From Mytilus edulis (lineage: Eukaryota; Mollusca; Bivalvia; Mytilida; Mytilidae), in assembly GCF_963676685.1 (NCBI RefSeq), contig NC_092345.1:82463592-82527591 (forward strand): DNA of 64,000 nt. The letters run 5' to 3'. Positions 10,331 to 21,919 of the stretch are shown one piece after another. Position 1 is the first letter of the stretch, and each line of letters begins with the position of its first letter. A program made the translations under genes and the position numbers. Below the pieces are notes generated by a model. That model saw only the letters and a program-made list of their open reading frames with translations, was not told the origin of the DNA and ran no database searches.

Positions 10331-10962
10331 TCGTGCACCTAACTTAAGAGGGTTTTGAAGCTATTGCAAAAATGTTAGATTAGATTTAATAAAATAATGA
10401 TCTAGTATTTTAACATATGTTTTTAAAGTTAACTTTTATTAATCTATAAAGAGTTACCGTTGTGAAATGCCTAAGGGAAAATTTTAATAAGTCAAGTGTT
10501 TGAGGTTAATTACATTTTTACAGTTAAAAGGGAAAGTACAAGATTTTTCGAAAAATTCACACCAAATTAAAAGACCTTTATTATTGATTTAACATTATCC
10601 AATTGGTATCAATTCATGACACAAAATCACTACGAAAAAAAACCCCAAAAAAAGTAATAGCACTTTTTTGCTGTTCCTCATCTTCAATTCCAATCTGAGA
10701 GAGGGCTCCACTATGGTGTAAGTTTGTTCTCTCATTGCAGTTTTAAGACAACTCATAGCACTTGTTTGGATAGAAATCTTTACAACATTTCAGCCACGAT
10801 ACAAGTCGGCATAAAAGGGGCACTTTTGCACGATTCCAACCGTTTAGTTAAAATATATGTATATAAGATTTGTTTTGTCCCAATTTAAATAGTATTTATA
10901 TATGCGATGAGCACGTCCTTTCTATCTATTATGAAGTTTGAGTTACTATCAGTTCTAGACGT

Positions 10963-12189
10963 TTATTCCATTCCCTGTGCAACATCAATGATAAACATTA
11001 AGTTCCCAGCAATGAATGCCACGATATAAAATATAAGTGAAATTGTATCAAAAGTTTTTGAGACATCTTGCCAAGTAATTTTCTTCGTATCACCATTGTA
11101 TGCTATGCAATGCTCAACTTTCTCCTCGTTTCCAAGATCATGAACTTGATTTTTTTCTCGACAACAAAGCTGGTATGTAACGATTTTTTTCATCCAATTT
11201 GGAATTGGCTCATCATCACTTCTGTAATAAAATCTAGAGCTCACGATGATGGATCCTACAATTAAACCACTCATAACAAGATCAATCATAAGAGTTACAC
11301 AAATTGCAGAAATTCTCGGTACAGCGGATGCTGGAAGTAGTCCTTGTGCAATCGTGAGAAATACTACTACAGCTAATAAAAGAGTCACTGAAAATCCAAA
11401 CCTTTCTCCTGACTCTGTCGGTAATAGAAAAACACCTATGTTCAAAAGTGCAAGAAAAATAACCGGAATGATCAATGTCATGAGTAAAAACATTGGACGT
11501 CTCTTAAAGTGGAAGGTATATGTTACCGTTGGTGTTATGGTGTTGGATACATTGACTGACGTTTTACTTAGTTCCCATTCACTATTCGTAGAATATGAAG
11601 ATGTTTGAACGGTAGAAAGTGGCGAGTTGAAAGAAATATCGGAAGAAGAAACTCCCCATCCTATAATTTGCATAGAACACACTTGTGTATCAAATGGAAA
11701 ATAAGTTATATCAATATCACATGTGAACTTCAAATTTTGTGCTGGGAGCCATTTAACTTGTCCGTCATAAAGTACATATAATGATAAATCATCTGGATTG
11801 AAAATTGAAAATTCTTTAGCACTGTTTGAATTAATCAACGGAGGTTTCCAGATAGCGTCTGCAGGTAATATCATATACCATGCATTGTCGTAATCGGTTG
11901 TAGTCCATATCATACTGTTATCTGTCCATACAACATCAAAATAACCAGTCATTGAAACTATTCCTTCAACTGCATTTATTTCCTGCAAGTTTATTATATA
12001 AAATTCTATGGTAATTACTGTAGGATCGTCAAGATCTACCTCAGGTCTTAAGTATTTGTTATGTCCAGATGTAAGGTTTTGGTACAAAGAGTTCATTACG
12101 TTAAAAGATGCTGCATCGGTGAGAGTAACAAATAATACACATAAAAATGCTCCTGTGAATTTGGCTTTTTTATTGTAATTTGATTCCAT
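10963..12189 (-). CDS. Nicotinic-type Cys-loop receptor subunit B (intronless)
   Basis: Predicted 408-residue receptor subunit. I start it at the ATG complementary to 12187-12189; a longer frame would need a GTG start, and the ATG leads directly into a signal peptide that aligns with subunit A1. Cys-loop cysteines at 157 and 171 enclose DIDITYFPFDTQV. Four membrane segments are at the same positions as in A1 with a shorter M3-M4 loop. Gly-Glu-Arg precedes M2, indicating a cation pore; position 20' of M2 is Gly. Loop A reads WKPPL, loop B Trp is present and loop C has no Cys pair. A Cys-Cys pair follows M3. It is roughly as similar to A3 as to A1 and shares a conversion-like patch with A3. Ligand unknown; plasma-membrane subunit. 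Confidence 0.9.
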   Translation of the reverse strand: MESNYNKKAKFTGAFLCVLFVTLTDAASFNVMNSLYQNLTSGHNKYLRPEVDLDDPTVITIEFYIINLQEINAVEGIVSMTGYFDVVWTDNSMIWTTTDYDNAWYMILPADAIWKPPLINSNSAKEFSIFNPDDLSLYVLYDGQVKWLPAQNLKFTCDIDITYFPFDTQVCSMQIIGWGVSSSDISFNSPLSTVQTSSYSTNSEWELSKTSVNVSNTITPTVTYTFHFKRRPMFLLMTLIIPVIFLALLNIGVFLLPTESGERFGFSVTLLLAVVVFLTIAQGLLPASAVPRISAICVTLMIDLVMSGLIVGSIIVSSRFYYRSDDEPIPNWMKKIVTYQLCCREKNQVHDLGNEEKVEHCIAYNGDTKKITWQDVSKTFDTISLIFYIVAFIAGNLMFIIDVAQGME

Positions 12190-13894
12190 CGTGATATAGT
12201 AATATTTTTCTTCAACTGCTACGTTCACCTGGTTTTAGGTACTTTTGGACTGACCAAGTATATATTTTTAAATTTAATTATGAGATTAAATATTAATGAC
12301 TTGTTCGTGACTAGAACACAATAACCATTGGATTAAATCATAAATATTTTCATTGGAGCAAACGATACATAAGTATATTTCTGTTGACCATTTAAAATCA
12401 TATTTACCTTATAAAATTTAAAGTGGCATAATGCAAGTGATTCTCTTGCATTTCTTTTGTTTGTTAAAACACTGTTGTAAATCAAATGTAATGTTTAAAC
12501 GAAAGTTTAAAGTTATATGATGAATTAAGTCTGTATTTACTTGACACAAGGTCAATATGAAAGCTCAATTTATGTAATTTGAGATTCTTTCAAGGTATAT
12601 ATGATGCTCTTTATATAATTCATGAAATTTTGCATACTATCCCAAAGGAAACACCAAACCAGTTTAGTAAAATATATTCCTTGCTATGAAAACGTATATA
12701 TACATGTTAAGATTGCTATACGAATGCATTTTCTTGCTTATCTATTCATATTCACATGTATGATTAGAAAGGATCGTATGCAAAGAGTAAAATCATAAAA
12801 ATACTGCAAGCAATAGTCTTCAGAGGTCATTCAGATGGTATATTTTCTAAATACTGATACATGAAAACGGGTCCATGCATTGTTAATTGCCTTTTGGACA
12901 AAAAAAAAACACTCACCAAAGTTACCAGCTTTTAATTTTGTAAGTAAAACTCGCATATCGTCTTCAACAGACTCATCAGTGAGGTTCAGATAAAAAGGTC
13001 AATGGTAAAACGAAGTACACATTATGAGAGGCGCCAATTTTGTTTTGTGTCAAACAGAGCGATAGCTCATGTAAACACATGAATACTTTAATACTACTGA
13101 GCTGAGGATAACCTTGGTGAACCTTCATCAGCAGTGGCATCAACCCAGTGATTATAAGCTTCTTATTTTCTTTTCTTAATAAATAATAAAGATAAGTCAA
13201 TATGTATTATCATGGATGCTAAAAGAACATAGTTAAACAGACAATCATACAAAAATAATTAAATGCGATTGTACTCAATATGAGGTGAGGATGGGAAGTT
13301 GCCACATAAACTGTACTCAACTCGCAGAATAAAGTAAACAAAACAACCCAAGGAAAATGCAAAACAGAAAGTCCCTTATTGTAAAATCAAAAGCTCAAAG
13401 AGATCAAACGAATGGATAACAACTGTTATATTCCTGACTTGGTACAGGCATTTTCTTATGTCGAAAATAGTGGCTTAAACATGGTTTTATAGCTAGCTAA
13501 ACCTCTCATATGTATGACAGTGAAAAACGAAACAGGGAAGCCGTGAATCTTAATCACTAAAAACAAACAAATATGTCAACAAAATGACATATAGACAAGG
13601 CATATTTGAAAAAACGAAAGAAAAGAATACAAATATAGAAAACCATAGAATGTTACTATAAATTTTAAAACGGACTAATTTAAGTGATCGTACTTTTGTC
13701 GCAAAGACTCATCCTGAGAAAAAATCAATTATAAAGCGGATCGAATCCCAGTTGTATATCTAGTATTCTTTATTTTAGTTTTAATTGGATATGAGATGAT
13801 CATTATAGGTTTCCAAACGAGTGTCGATTAAATATTACTACTAGGGATGTCAACTCGTTGACGATTTACTAATCGATTACTTGTCATAACACTG
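12190..13894. other. Gene-free flank of receptor B with repeat R2
   Basis: AT-rich sequence conserved with B2 (39486-41807). Position 13321-13530 is a copy of repeat R2 (CAAAATACTGTAAG-free variant with CCTGACTTGGTACAGGCATT), and 13847-13890 has a TAGGGATGTCAACTCGTTGA word like the end of the hAT-type fragment at 741-803. I see no conserved coding frame; short ORFs such as that near 13000 are not preserved in B2. Confidence 0.5.
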
Positions 13895-14372
13895 CAGGAC
13901 GTCAAACAAGCAGCATATAAAAGTACAGGAAATAAATGGCAGAGAAGATGGGAAATATCTGAGAGAGGCAGGGACCTTTATGAAAAAATACCAACTACAA
14001 AACACCCAATTATTTATGATTTCCCAACTAAATGACATTACAGTATGTTCGCCCAACTAAGAACTGGCTATACAGAACTAAACTACTACAAGAACCGAGT
14101 AGGCCAAACCAACGCCATAGAGTCATGCAACTGTGGAGCACCTAAAACGCCTCACCATTTTCTTCTGGTGTATCCCTGCTTTGAGAACGAACGAGAAGAT
14201 ATATAACATCAAATATCCAAAGAGGTCGGGTCAGTAACCTGAATTTAGCTACTATGCTAACGAGGCTGGACGGCGAGAACACAGAAGAGACAAAAGCCAA
14301 ACTACAAACACTAGCACATTACATTGACAGAACAGGCAGATTTAATACTGCTGTTCCTCAATCCCAATCCTA
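13895..14372 (+). pseudogene. 3' end of a LINE ORF2 (RNase H end plus zinc knuckle), broken
   Basis: The plus-strand frame contains WQRRWEISERGRDLYEKI, then YSMFAQLRTGYTELNYY, then CNCGAPKTPHHFLL and a final tail LAHYIDRTGRFNTAVP. A tryptophan-rich start followed by a C-x-C-G ... H ... C knuckle is typical of the C terminus of RNase H-bearing LINEs (Jockey/R1/Tad-like groups). A TGA interrupts it at about 14034 (AAATGACAT) where B2 reads AGA; B2 has its own TGA later. So both copies are dead through different mutations. The 5' part is absent, as expected for 5'-truncated insertion. Confidence 0.6.
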
Positions 14373-14849
14373 ACCAGCGCATACCATTTTCTAATCACAG
14401 AGAAGAAAATACGTCGAGGAAAACGCACCATTGGGACAATTCGTGCCAACAGGCCTTAAGATTGAGGATTGAGGATCGTTTGATTTACCGAGCGATACTC
14501 TATACACGGAGCAACAAAATTGTTTTTGTCTGTGACTTTTTGTCCGTGACTTCTTGTCCTACTTTCATATAACCCTTACCCTAAATAATCAACTTACTTA
14601 CTTATAGCATGTGTAAAATATTTATGTAAGTTTACAACATTGTTTTAGCATTGCATTTGATCATGATCGTTAGTATTTTTAATGTTTTGTCATTTGGTCT
14701 ACATCTTACTGGTCTGAACACTTTGTTTCGACAGGAGCGGATGTTGCAGGTATCAGGTATTGCTTGATCATACGATGTGTGGATAGAGGAGGGAATGTGT
14801 TCCTATTAACTTGTCAATACATTAAGGGGTATTTTGACAACTCAGAAAT

Positions 14850-15417
14850 GAAGCCATTCGACACAGTTTGGAGAAACGGCCTATGGTTTAAGATGGCATT
14901 GAATCACATTGATGGAAAAATGACAAATAGTATGTACAACAATATAAAATCACGAGTTATATACAATAATAAAAAATCTGATTTTTTCCCATGTAACACT
15001 GGAGTTAGACAAGGGGAAAATCTTTCCCCTCTATTATTCTCTTTATATATCAATGACCTCACTGATTTTTTGCTATCACATAATGTGAAAAGTTTGTCAT
15101 CAATATCGAACTCCCTTGAAACTAACCTCAATATCTATTTAAAGCTGTTCATTTTATTATATGCCGATGATACTGTTCTAATGTCAGAAACAAAGGAAGA
15201 CCTTTAAATGCAATTAAATTGCTTCAGTGAATATTGTGATACTTGGAAACTTAAAGTAAATACATCTAAGACTAAAGTTTTAATTTTCTCTAAAGGAAGA
15301 CAGCCTAATAATATTAATTTCATTAATGAAGAAAATGAAATTGAAATAGTGAAAGAATTTAAAAAGGCCAGGGCTGACCTAGATAGAAATCCGGTTGGAG
15401 AGCAATTAAGCCAATAA
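14850..15417 (+). pseudogene. LINE reverse transcriptase, N-terminal half of domain
   Basis: Coding remains include GVRQGENLSPLLF and LLYADDTVLMSE, the two most conserved blocks of a LINE reverse transcriptase, which would make cDNA at a nicked target site. The frame is closed by the TAA at 15205 and reopens in frame until it runs into the Kolobok-like element at 15363, from which its last residues derive. The matching B2 frame (42643-43236) has no stop at this position and reads SETKEDLQMQLNCF across it. Confidence 0.7.
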
Positions 15418-15622
15418 GGAAATGGGAGGGACCTAACTATATTATCAATTATTTATAGAAATCAGCATGGTTAAAGAAAACAAACACATGTGGAATTTAC
15501 CTTTGTGTAGAAATTTATAATCCAGACTAAAACTAATAACAAATAACAAGATTATGATGATCAAAAATATTTGCATGATAATAGTTAACACTTGTAAATT
15601 AAATAGTGTAATTATTCTGTTT

Positions 15623-17220
15623 TTAATAGAAACTAGAAATGTAGTGGTTCCAAATGTTTATCCTGTAATTATATGTTAGTTTTTTGTAAATTTTCTTTCC
15701 TTTCTGTGAAGCTGGTGCATTGGGATTCCTTGATTTCCACACTGATGTAAAGCCTCTGTCCACATTCTCATTCCAATGGCATACTGCCAAATTTGATCTC
15801 AATTTATATTGATCATCACCAAAGCAAATTCTTTTGTCTTGAAATATGTTCACCACATTATTGAAACTTTCAACATAAAATGTGTCTTTAGCAAGAATGT
15901 AATCTTGAGGATATTTATAAATAGTTGAACTTTTTATAGCAATCTCTAACATTTTTCTGGCTTTTAAATTTGTAAGTACAGTCCTAGATGGTTCATAGTT
16001 TGAATCAAATCTGCACCTTGATGAATGATGACAATTTTCATGGCTATCACAATAATGGTTAACAATGTTATCCAAACTTTCCTTCAGTTTTAGAGAATTT
16101 TGCTCACAGTTACGGACAGCCTAGTTAATGTGTGTTGCTATGGGTTCAACTTTATCTCCTAGCTGTACACTCCAACTTATACCCTCTGAACGTTTGGTAC
16201 CTTTGGAAATCTTGGTGACAGCTTTTTTTACAGCCTTGACAGCATGCCATAAGTCATTCTGATTGACAGTAAATTGAGTGTCCCTCACAAATTTATTTAC
16301 AGCCAAATTTCTATCATGTGCATGAATTTTTATGGACACATTTTATTCTCCAAATTTTCATAAATTATTTGTGTTCCAAGTCTTTCATGTCGTTGGGCAA
16401 CTTTATCCTGTGACTTTGTAATATGTTCACAATCCATCATTTTGTGAGTTTTTTCTCCTAATGCTACAACTGTAGTATCTTTTGCATTTTTCCTCCAACC
16501 GTGCCTAGCATCTGTCATGATGTTGATGCCATCTAGGTCGTCATATGTAGAAATTTCATCATTTATGGCATTGTCAACTGATTGAACACTTTCATTTTCA
16601 GCATGTTCTTTATATTTTCTAAAGAATTTTGATCTTCTCTCTTTAGTGATGCAGCCAATTCCTGCCCCATTAACAAATCTAGTGTAATGTACTGGCAAAA
16701 GTCCACTGCTATAAAATGCATGACAAATCCTGTGATTGACCAAGAACTCATCATTCGGAAGGTAAGATGATGACGACCATAAATAGGAATGTGATTTCTC
16801 CTTGGTACACATCAGTCTTACAGATGCTACATGTCCTTTCATAGTTCTTTTCAATACTTTTAACTTTCCATTACAAATACTGGTATGTGCCTCAAAGAGT
16901 TCTCCATATGTGTCCAAAGATTTTTCTGCAGTAACAAACAGTCCTTGGTCTACATCCTGGGTTCTTGTTTGGGAATAGGTGGATGGAAAAGGATGAAGTT
17001 CTTTCAAATTGTCACTTCCAAGTTGTTGTTTAATCCAAAAGTCTAAAAGTTCCTCTATAATTAAACTATTGTTAACTGGCTTATTCAAAGTTGAAGTCAA
17101 ATAACCCTTTACTTTTTGAAGTTTTTCCAAAATTCTACTTTTGACAGTTTCGTCACCAGGAATTTCTATTCTAAAATTGGGTGGACGTTTTCGTGAAGAA
17201 TCTTGTTTTTCAGTAGCCAT
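15623..17220 (-). pseudogene. Kolobok-like transposase, broken by a frameshift and a stop
   Basis: A DNA-transposase-like protein, about 530 codons in total. The first part (17220-16330, ATG start) ends near the motif DARHGWRKNAKDTTVV, followed by EHITKSQDKVAQRHE, a pattern I associate with catalytic-domain blocks of Kolobok-like transposases. Near 16335 the frame shifts, and translation continues in the next frame (16339-16121, HAHDRNLAVNKFVRD ... DKVEPIATHIN). A TAG-type stop at 16121 interrupts this, and the same frame resumes to 15623 (NCHHSSRCRFDSNYEPS ... NIFQDKRICFGDDQYK ... HWNENVDR). The acidic residues of a DD(E/D) triad cannot be assigned with certainty by eye. Its place inside a TTAA-flanked element supports the call. 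Confidence 0.6.
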
Positions 17221-17682
17221 GACTGAAGAAACTGAAGAAATGAGCAGAAATTGGATATGAAATAATCAGGAGATTATGTTTCATGATATTCAGTTTCAAC
17301 TTAGAAAAATGTGTCTCAAGGGTTCATGATAGTTGATTTTTATATAAATAATAGTGATCTATGCAAATTTCTTTGATCATTACATGGCTTTTTCAATAAA
17401 TTATTTTTATTTTTTTTTTTAATTTCTGTGATTTGTTGTAAAAAATAGTATTTCATTTCTTGCTAAATGAATAACTACATGTACTCCCCTAATTGCCTCT
17501 GGAATTGACATGCAATCCCCTAATTGCCTCTGGACTTGTTTACATCTATTGAACAAATTTATGAGGTCACCTGCAGAGTCAGCAACTTTCTGTACACATA
17601 ACCTGGTGATAAAATCCAGACCAGATTATCTTTGAAGTCAGTGTAAATATGTTGTTTGTGTGCTTTCTAAATAATCCTAAAA

Positions 17683-18217
17683 ATGAGTGATAAGAAAGTT
17701 ACTATGGAATTAAGTGATATTCAATTAGAAACTATAAAACCTTTGTTTTGGCATAATGATTGGGAAATTAAAATTCTTGATGACTCTGCTGTTGCTTTTG
17801 AAAATGGCGGGAATGCACAAAATCTACACATGACCACAGAACAGAGTACTCAAACAGACAATAATGATGAAGATGAAGATGATGAAGACAATGACCAGCC
17901 TGGATTTGTTATACAGCAAGACCCGTCCAAAGAAGAATGCAGATATTGCTTTTGTAGGCCATGCATTACTGATGATCAAAACAGACAAATGTGGTGACAT
18001 GGTCAGTCAGAAGTAGCCCATCAAAGAAACTCAAGGTGGTGCCTGGAATGATGATAGATATATGCTTATGAAAGCAGATGCCATGACCAGGGACCACAGA
18101 AGCCAAAGATTTGACTGGCACAAGAGAGACATTATGCCAAAATGTGTTGTGACACTTGTGCGTTGTTGGTTTCCTAATCCTGGTGGGTTTCCATATATGG
18201 GACACATGTGGGAATAG
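17683..18217 (+). pseudogene. Second transposon gene with a cysteine-rich domain (P2X7-tail-like), broken
   Basis: The ATG at 17683 opens a frame with an acidic stretch (about residues 63-75, DNNDEDEDDEDNDQ) followed by CRYCFCRPCITDD, a cysteine cluster resembling the zinc-binding intracellular domain known from P2X7 receptors and from many invertebrate transposon-associated proteins. A TGA follows at 17995, and the homology continues in the next frame with WHKRDIMPKCVVTLVR, WFPNPGGFPYMGHMWE and a TAG at 18215. So at least one stop and one frameshift inactivate it. It lies head-to-head with the transposase, about 460 bp apart. Role in transposition unknown; DNA or RNA binding is a guess. Confidence 0.5.
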
Positions 18218-18813
18218 TTTTTTTGTATTCTCCTGCAGGATTTTTTATTAATTATATCGAAATCCTTTGTTTTGTATATAACACAGTTTTGGAGGGAAAA
18301 TGATTGTGACTGGATAAAATTCAATATTATGACTGTAATTACATTTTTGGCAAATTAGCTGCATATTTATTTGGTTCTTTGAATTATGAAAGAAATATAA
18401 AATGGATATGAGGATTAAATAGGAATGGAATGAATTTATCACAACAGGTAAGGTGTTTGTTGATATTTTGCATGGAAGCATGGCTGCATGCATGGCAACA
18501 TCTACTTCCTGTGTAAACAAAAACAATGTATATATCCGCCCAGCTATCAAACAAAATATATTTCAAATGAAAAGTACCTCTGCTTCATGATTTGTTTTAG
18601 GAATATAACAAAATAGAATTAGTTAATAATTTTTATTTTTCTTGCAACAGATAATATAGTTCAGTTCTAGGTTCTGTGACAATTTTTTTTCTAAAAATCA
18701 CTCTTTGAACAAGGTTATTCTAAAAAATATGTCCCTGATATGAATGTGGCAAAGAAATTTGAATTTACCACTATTTCGTTCATTGGCTGCTATTTATACT
18801 CTTTCCCTGGCCT

Positions 18814-19864
18814 TTAACTACATTGGACTATTGTTAACCAGATCTGATCCTTCAATAAAACAAAGAAAAGACTATCGGAAAAAGCATGTACAACGTTATT
18901 AAAAAAACAAGGGAAGCAGTGTAATTTATCAATTGAATGCCAATTAGAGTTATTTGACAAACTGGTGAAACCAATTCTTTTATATGGATGTGAAGTATGG
19001 GGATATGGAAAAAATGACATTATTGAACAAGTTCACCTCAAATTTTTAAAGCATTTACTACACCTCAAGAGATCTACCCCAAGCATGATTGTGTACGGTG
19101 AAACTGGACGATACCCATCGAAAATAAGCATTAAATGTCGACTGATATCATATTGGTGCAGGCTGCTTATAGATAAAAATAAGTTATCATCAATCTTATA
19201 TAAATTTGTATATTTCCGATATCACACAAACAATGATGATATTTTATGGATAAAGAACATTAAAAATATATTGGACAATGCCGGATTTTTCAAACTTATT
19301 TTATGTGCAAAATACAGCACTCACCAAATGGTTACCAAATAGTATCAAACTAAGATTAATTGACCAGTTAAAACAAATTTGGAATTCAGCTATTCAGAAC
19401 ACATCAAAATGCATTACTTATAGGCTTTTTAAGGAAAAGTTTGAATTTGAGAATTATTTCAACATCATAAACGATCGAGATATATATACAATTGTAAATT
19501 CCGAACATCAAATCATTCACTGCCAATAGAAAAGGGGAGATGGCATAACATTGACAGAAGTGATAAAAAATGTCCAATATGTACGAAAAGAGATATCGGA
19601 GACGAATATAACTATATTTTTGTTTGCCCGGATTTACAAGATGAAAGAAGAAGATTTATTCCAAATGAACTAATACTCAGACACAACATTATCAAATTTA
19701 ACACACTGTTTAATTCAAAACAACCAAAGACACTAAGAGACATCTGCAATTTTATACGATGTATTAATACTAAGCTTACTCCTTCTTTTAAAACAACCAT
19801 AATTTATTTATCATACTTATACACAAAAAGTATTTCTTTATACAATTTTAGCTATTACATTTGA
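18814..19864 (+). pseudogene. LINE ORF2 C-terminal half
   Basis: Continuation of the LINE after the nested transposon. It includes LLYGCEVWGYGKNDIIEQ, a block that follows the reverse transcriptase core in CR1/L2-like LINEs, and ends with a CPIC(T)KRDIGDEYNYIFVC knuckle. Frame changes occur near 18835 and 19290 compared with B2. No function is retained. Confidence 0.65.
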
Positions 19865-21919
19865 CTGTATAAGTATATATATATTCTTTTATATGTTATT
19901 TGATCCGAAATTTTATGCATTTTTATTTTTGTTATTATGTATATTATTTTTTTTAACTTCTCTGTAACCTTTGTACTTACATGGTTGTATGAGAATAAAC
20001 TATCTATCTATTAAACATAATATTATATAGGAATAAATTAAAAATTTGTCCCTGTTTTTTATCACTTTATAATTATCCAAAAGTATGCTTGTCATTAGAT
20101 TGAAAATAATTTTAGTACAACAAATGTATAATGTGTAATTATTTCCAATATTTTGCTAATGAGATAATCATGATAATATACATGTAATAATGACATTATC
20201 CCTAGGCTGTTTTATTACACATTTAGTCTGATTAATTGCCATTTGTCTTTAGAGCTGATAATTTTTATTTCTATAATCCTTTTGTGTTTACTTACTTGAC
20301 AAAATGATTGTGTGCAGTGATTTAAAATTCTAAATGAACTGTCTTAGAAAGATTTACACATTTTGTTTAACCATACATACATGTATTGATGGTATTTACA
20401 AACATGTTATCACTCTATGTAGATAAAGATCTTTCTTAAAAACTAAACAACACCAATATGTGATTCAATTTTTTTTAAAGTTAAAAGACTATTTATCAAA
20501 CATTTCTGTGTGTCAAATAAATAATATGTATATCAATAACACAATTTCTTATCATTTACATCATAAAAGTACATGTAATTGAAACGTAATTGAAAAGTTA
20601 TTTAGCATTACATGCATTTTTCATTGTAATTAATTAAATTTCCTACATGTAATTACAAAAATGCTCAATTACACATTACATTCAATTACATGGAAAATTA
20701 CAATGCATTACACTTAATAACCTTTACATTTTCAATTACCTCATTCCTGTGTGGGAGGGACTTAGATAAGCTAAAAGTGTAAGCCTTGGAAAAAAAATGC
20801 TCGTGTTCATATATCCTACACGTTTTTCTGTTTGGAGAAATTTTGAATGACAGTTAAACGCAAACATTCGAATTGTATTTTATTTATTTTTTCATTTTGA
20901 TTAATATATAATTTCCAGGAAAGCGCTCTCAATAAAACTATTTTTTGTTTAAACAACAACATTATAACAGGAAAACGATTAGTCGAGTATCATTTTGATA
21001 ATCGATACTCGGTACTACCGAGCGATACTCGAGTACTCGTTGACACCCCTAATTATTACTACTTTAATTAAATAACGAAATTTGATATCAATCAATATCC
21101 AATTCGCATAAGTTGTTATACCTATATCTCTTATGTTTGTCTTTTTTTAGCCATGGCGTTGTCAGTTTATAATCGATCTATGAGTTTGACTGTCCCTCTA
21201 GTATCTTTTGTCCCTATTTTATGTCAACACTCTCATTCCGCGAATCGTTGCACTAGTCTTTTGAACATTTTAGTATGACGTCATATGTACTTTTCCGTTG
21301 TCAAAACAAACATTTTCAGACTTTTTGTGTGCTTCAAAATGTAATAAAATTTCACATCATGAATATTGTCCGGTGAAAAGTGTGAGTGTTTTGTATATTA
21401 TTGAATATGTCCGTTGCCATGGACAAAATGTACATCGTCGTAAATTTTAAAAGGCATCAATGGCATAACGAATAGCCAATTGAAATGTTGTAATAACGTC
21501 TTATGATACTTGATAAGCCAATCAGATTAACGCAAATTACCGTATCAATTTTTCGTAACACACTTCGTGCGGTGTGATACGAGAAATATCTATTCATGCA
21601 AGACATAGATAACAGGCCAGATAATGCTCACGTTAATAATTTTATACACAATAATCAATAAAGTATAACATATTTTTTGGGGGGTATTACAAAAAAACAT
21701 CACAAACCTTTTTCTTCGCGACAATTGACGCTCGAAGAAGATAAACAACAATGAAAAACAAAGTCCTTTTAGCCCGACTTGGAAAAGACACAACATTTGA
21801 TGGGGTTACACAAGCATGATTGTCGTGCGCACATGCCTCTTCTGTTGGCTACCTTAACCATTTGCTGCCTTATTCGAATAAACAAAATTAGGTGAAAAGA
21901 CGAAAACAGCTGTGAATGA

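Larger units (their letters stand above)
15363..18813. mobile_element. Kolobok-like DNA transposon, 3.45 kb, TTAA target duplication
   Basis: The LINE is split at GAATTTAACTAC (uninterrupted in B2 near 43212). The left flank ends GAAT-TTAA (15359-15362) followed by AAAGGCCAGGG; the right end is CCCTGGCCT followed by TTAA (18814-18817) and CTAC. This gives inverted ends AGGCCAGGG and a 4-bp TTAA duplication. TTAA duplications and purine-rich 5' ends are known for the Kolobok superfamily; piggyBac also uses TTAA, but the encoded protein is not piggyBac-like in what I see. It carries a transposase-like gene on the minus strand (15623-17220) and a second, divergent gene on the plus strand (17683-18217). 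Confidence 0.75.
14850..20012 (+). mobile_element. 5'-truncated LINE (CR1/L2-like) interrupted by a nested transposon
   Basis: Two parts, 14850-15362 and 18814-20012, form one non-LTR retrotransposon relic. The first encodes reverse transcriptase from FDTVWRNGLWFKM through GVRQGENLSPLLFSLYINDL and the catalytic YADD motif. A TAA at 15205-15207 replaces a CAA that is intact in B2. The second part holds the thumb-like region (LLYGCEVWGYGKND) and a C-terminal CPIC ... C knuckle ending near 19864. The 3' end runs into a short CTATCTATCTATT tail. Frameshifts at about 18835 and 19290 show it is inactive. Endonuclease and 5' sequences are missing. Confidence 0.75.
9848..20247. repeat. Segmental duplication unit B, copy 1
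   Basis: The block aligns in order with 38059-45836: RT relic, receptor gene, LINE 3' relic, LINE with RT. B2 differs by a 1.0 kb deletion in the receptor gene, three Penelope-like 3' end insertions and lack of the Kolobok-like element. Its right end joins unit A with the same junction sequence as B2 to A3 (TTAATTGCCATTTGTCTTTA at both), so B-A was already a unit before duplication. Confidence 0.85.

Noticed and set aside
17966-18566. Several minus-strand frames near the right side of the Kolobok-like element
   Set aside because: Antisense to the cysteine-domain gene or in its AT-rich flank, with no family features.
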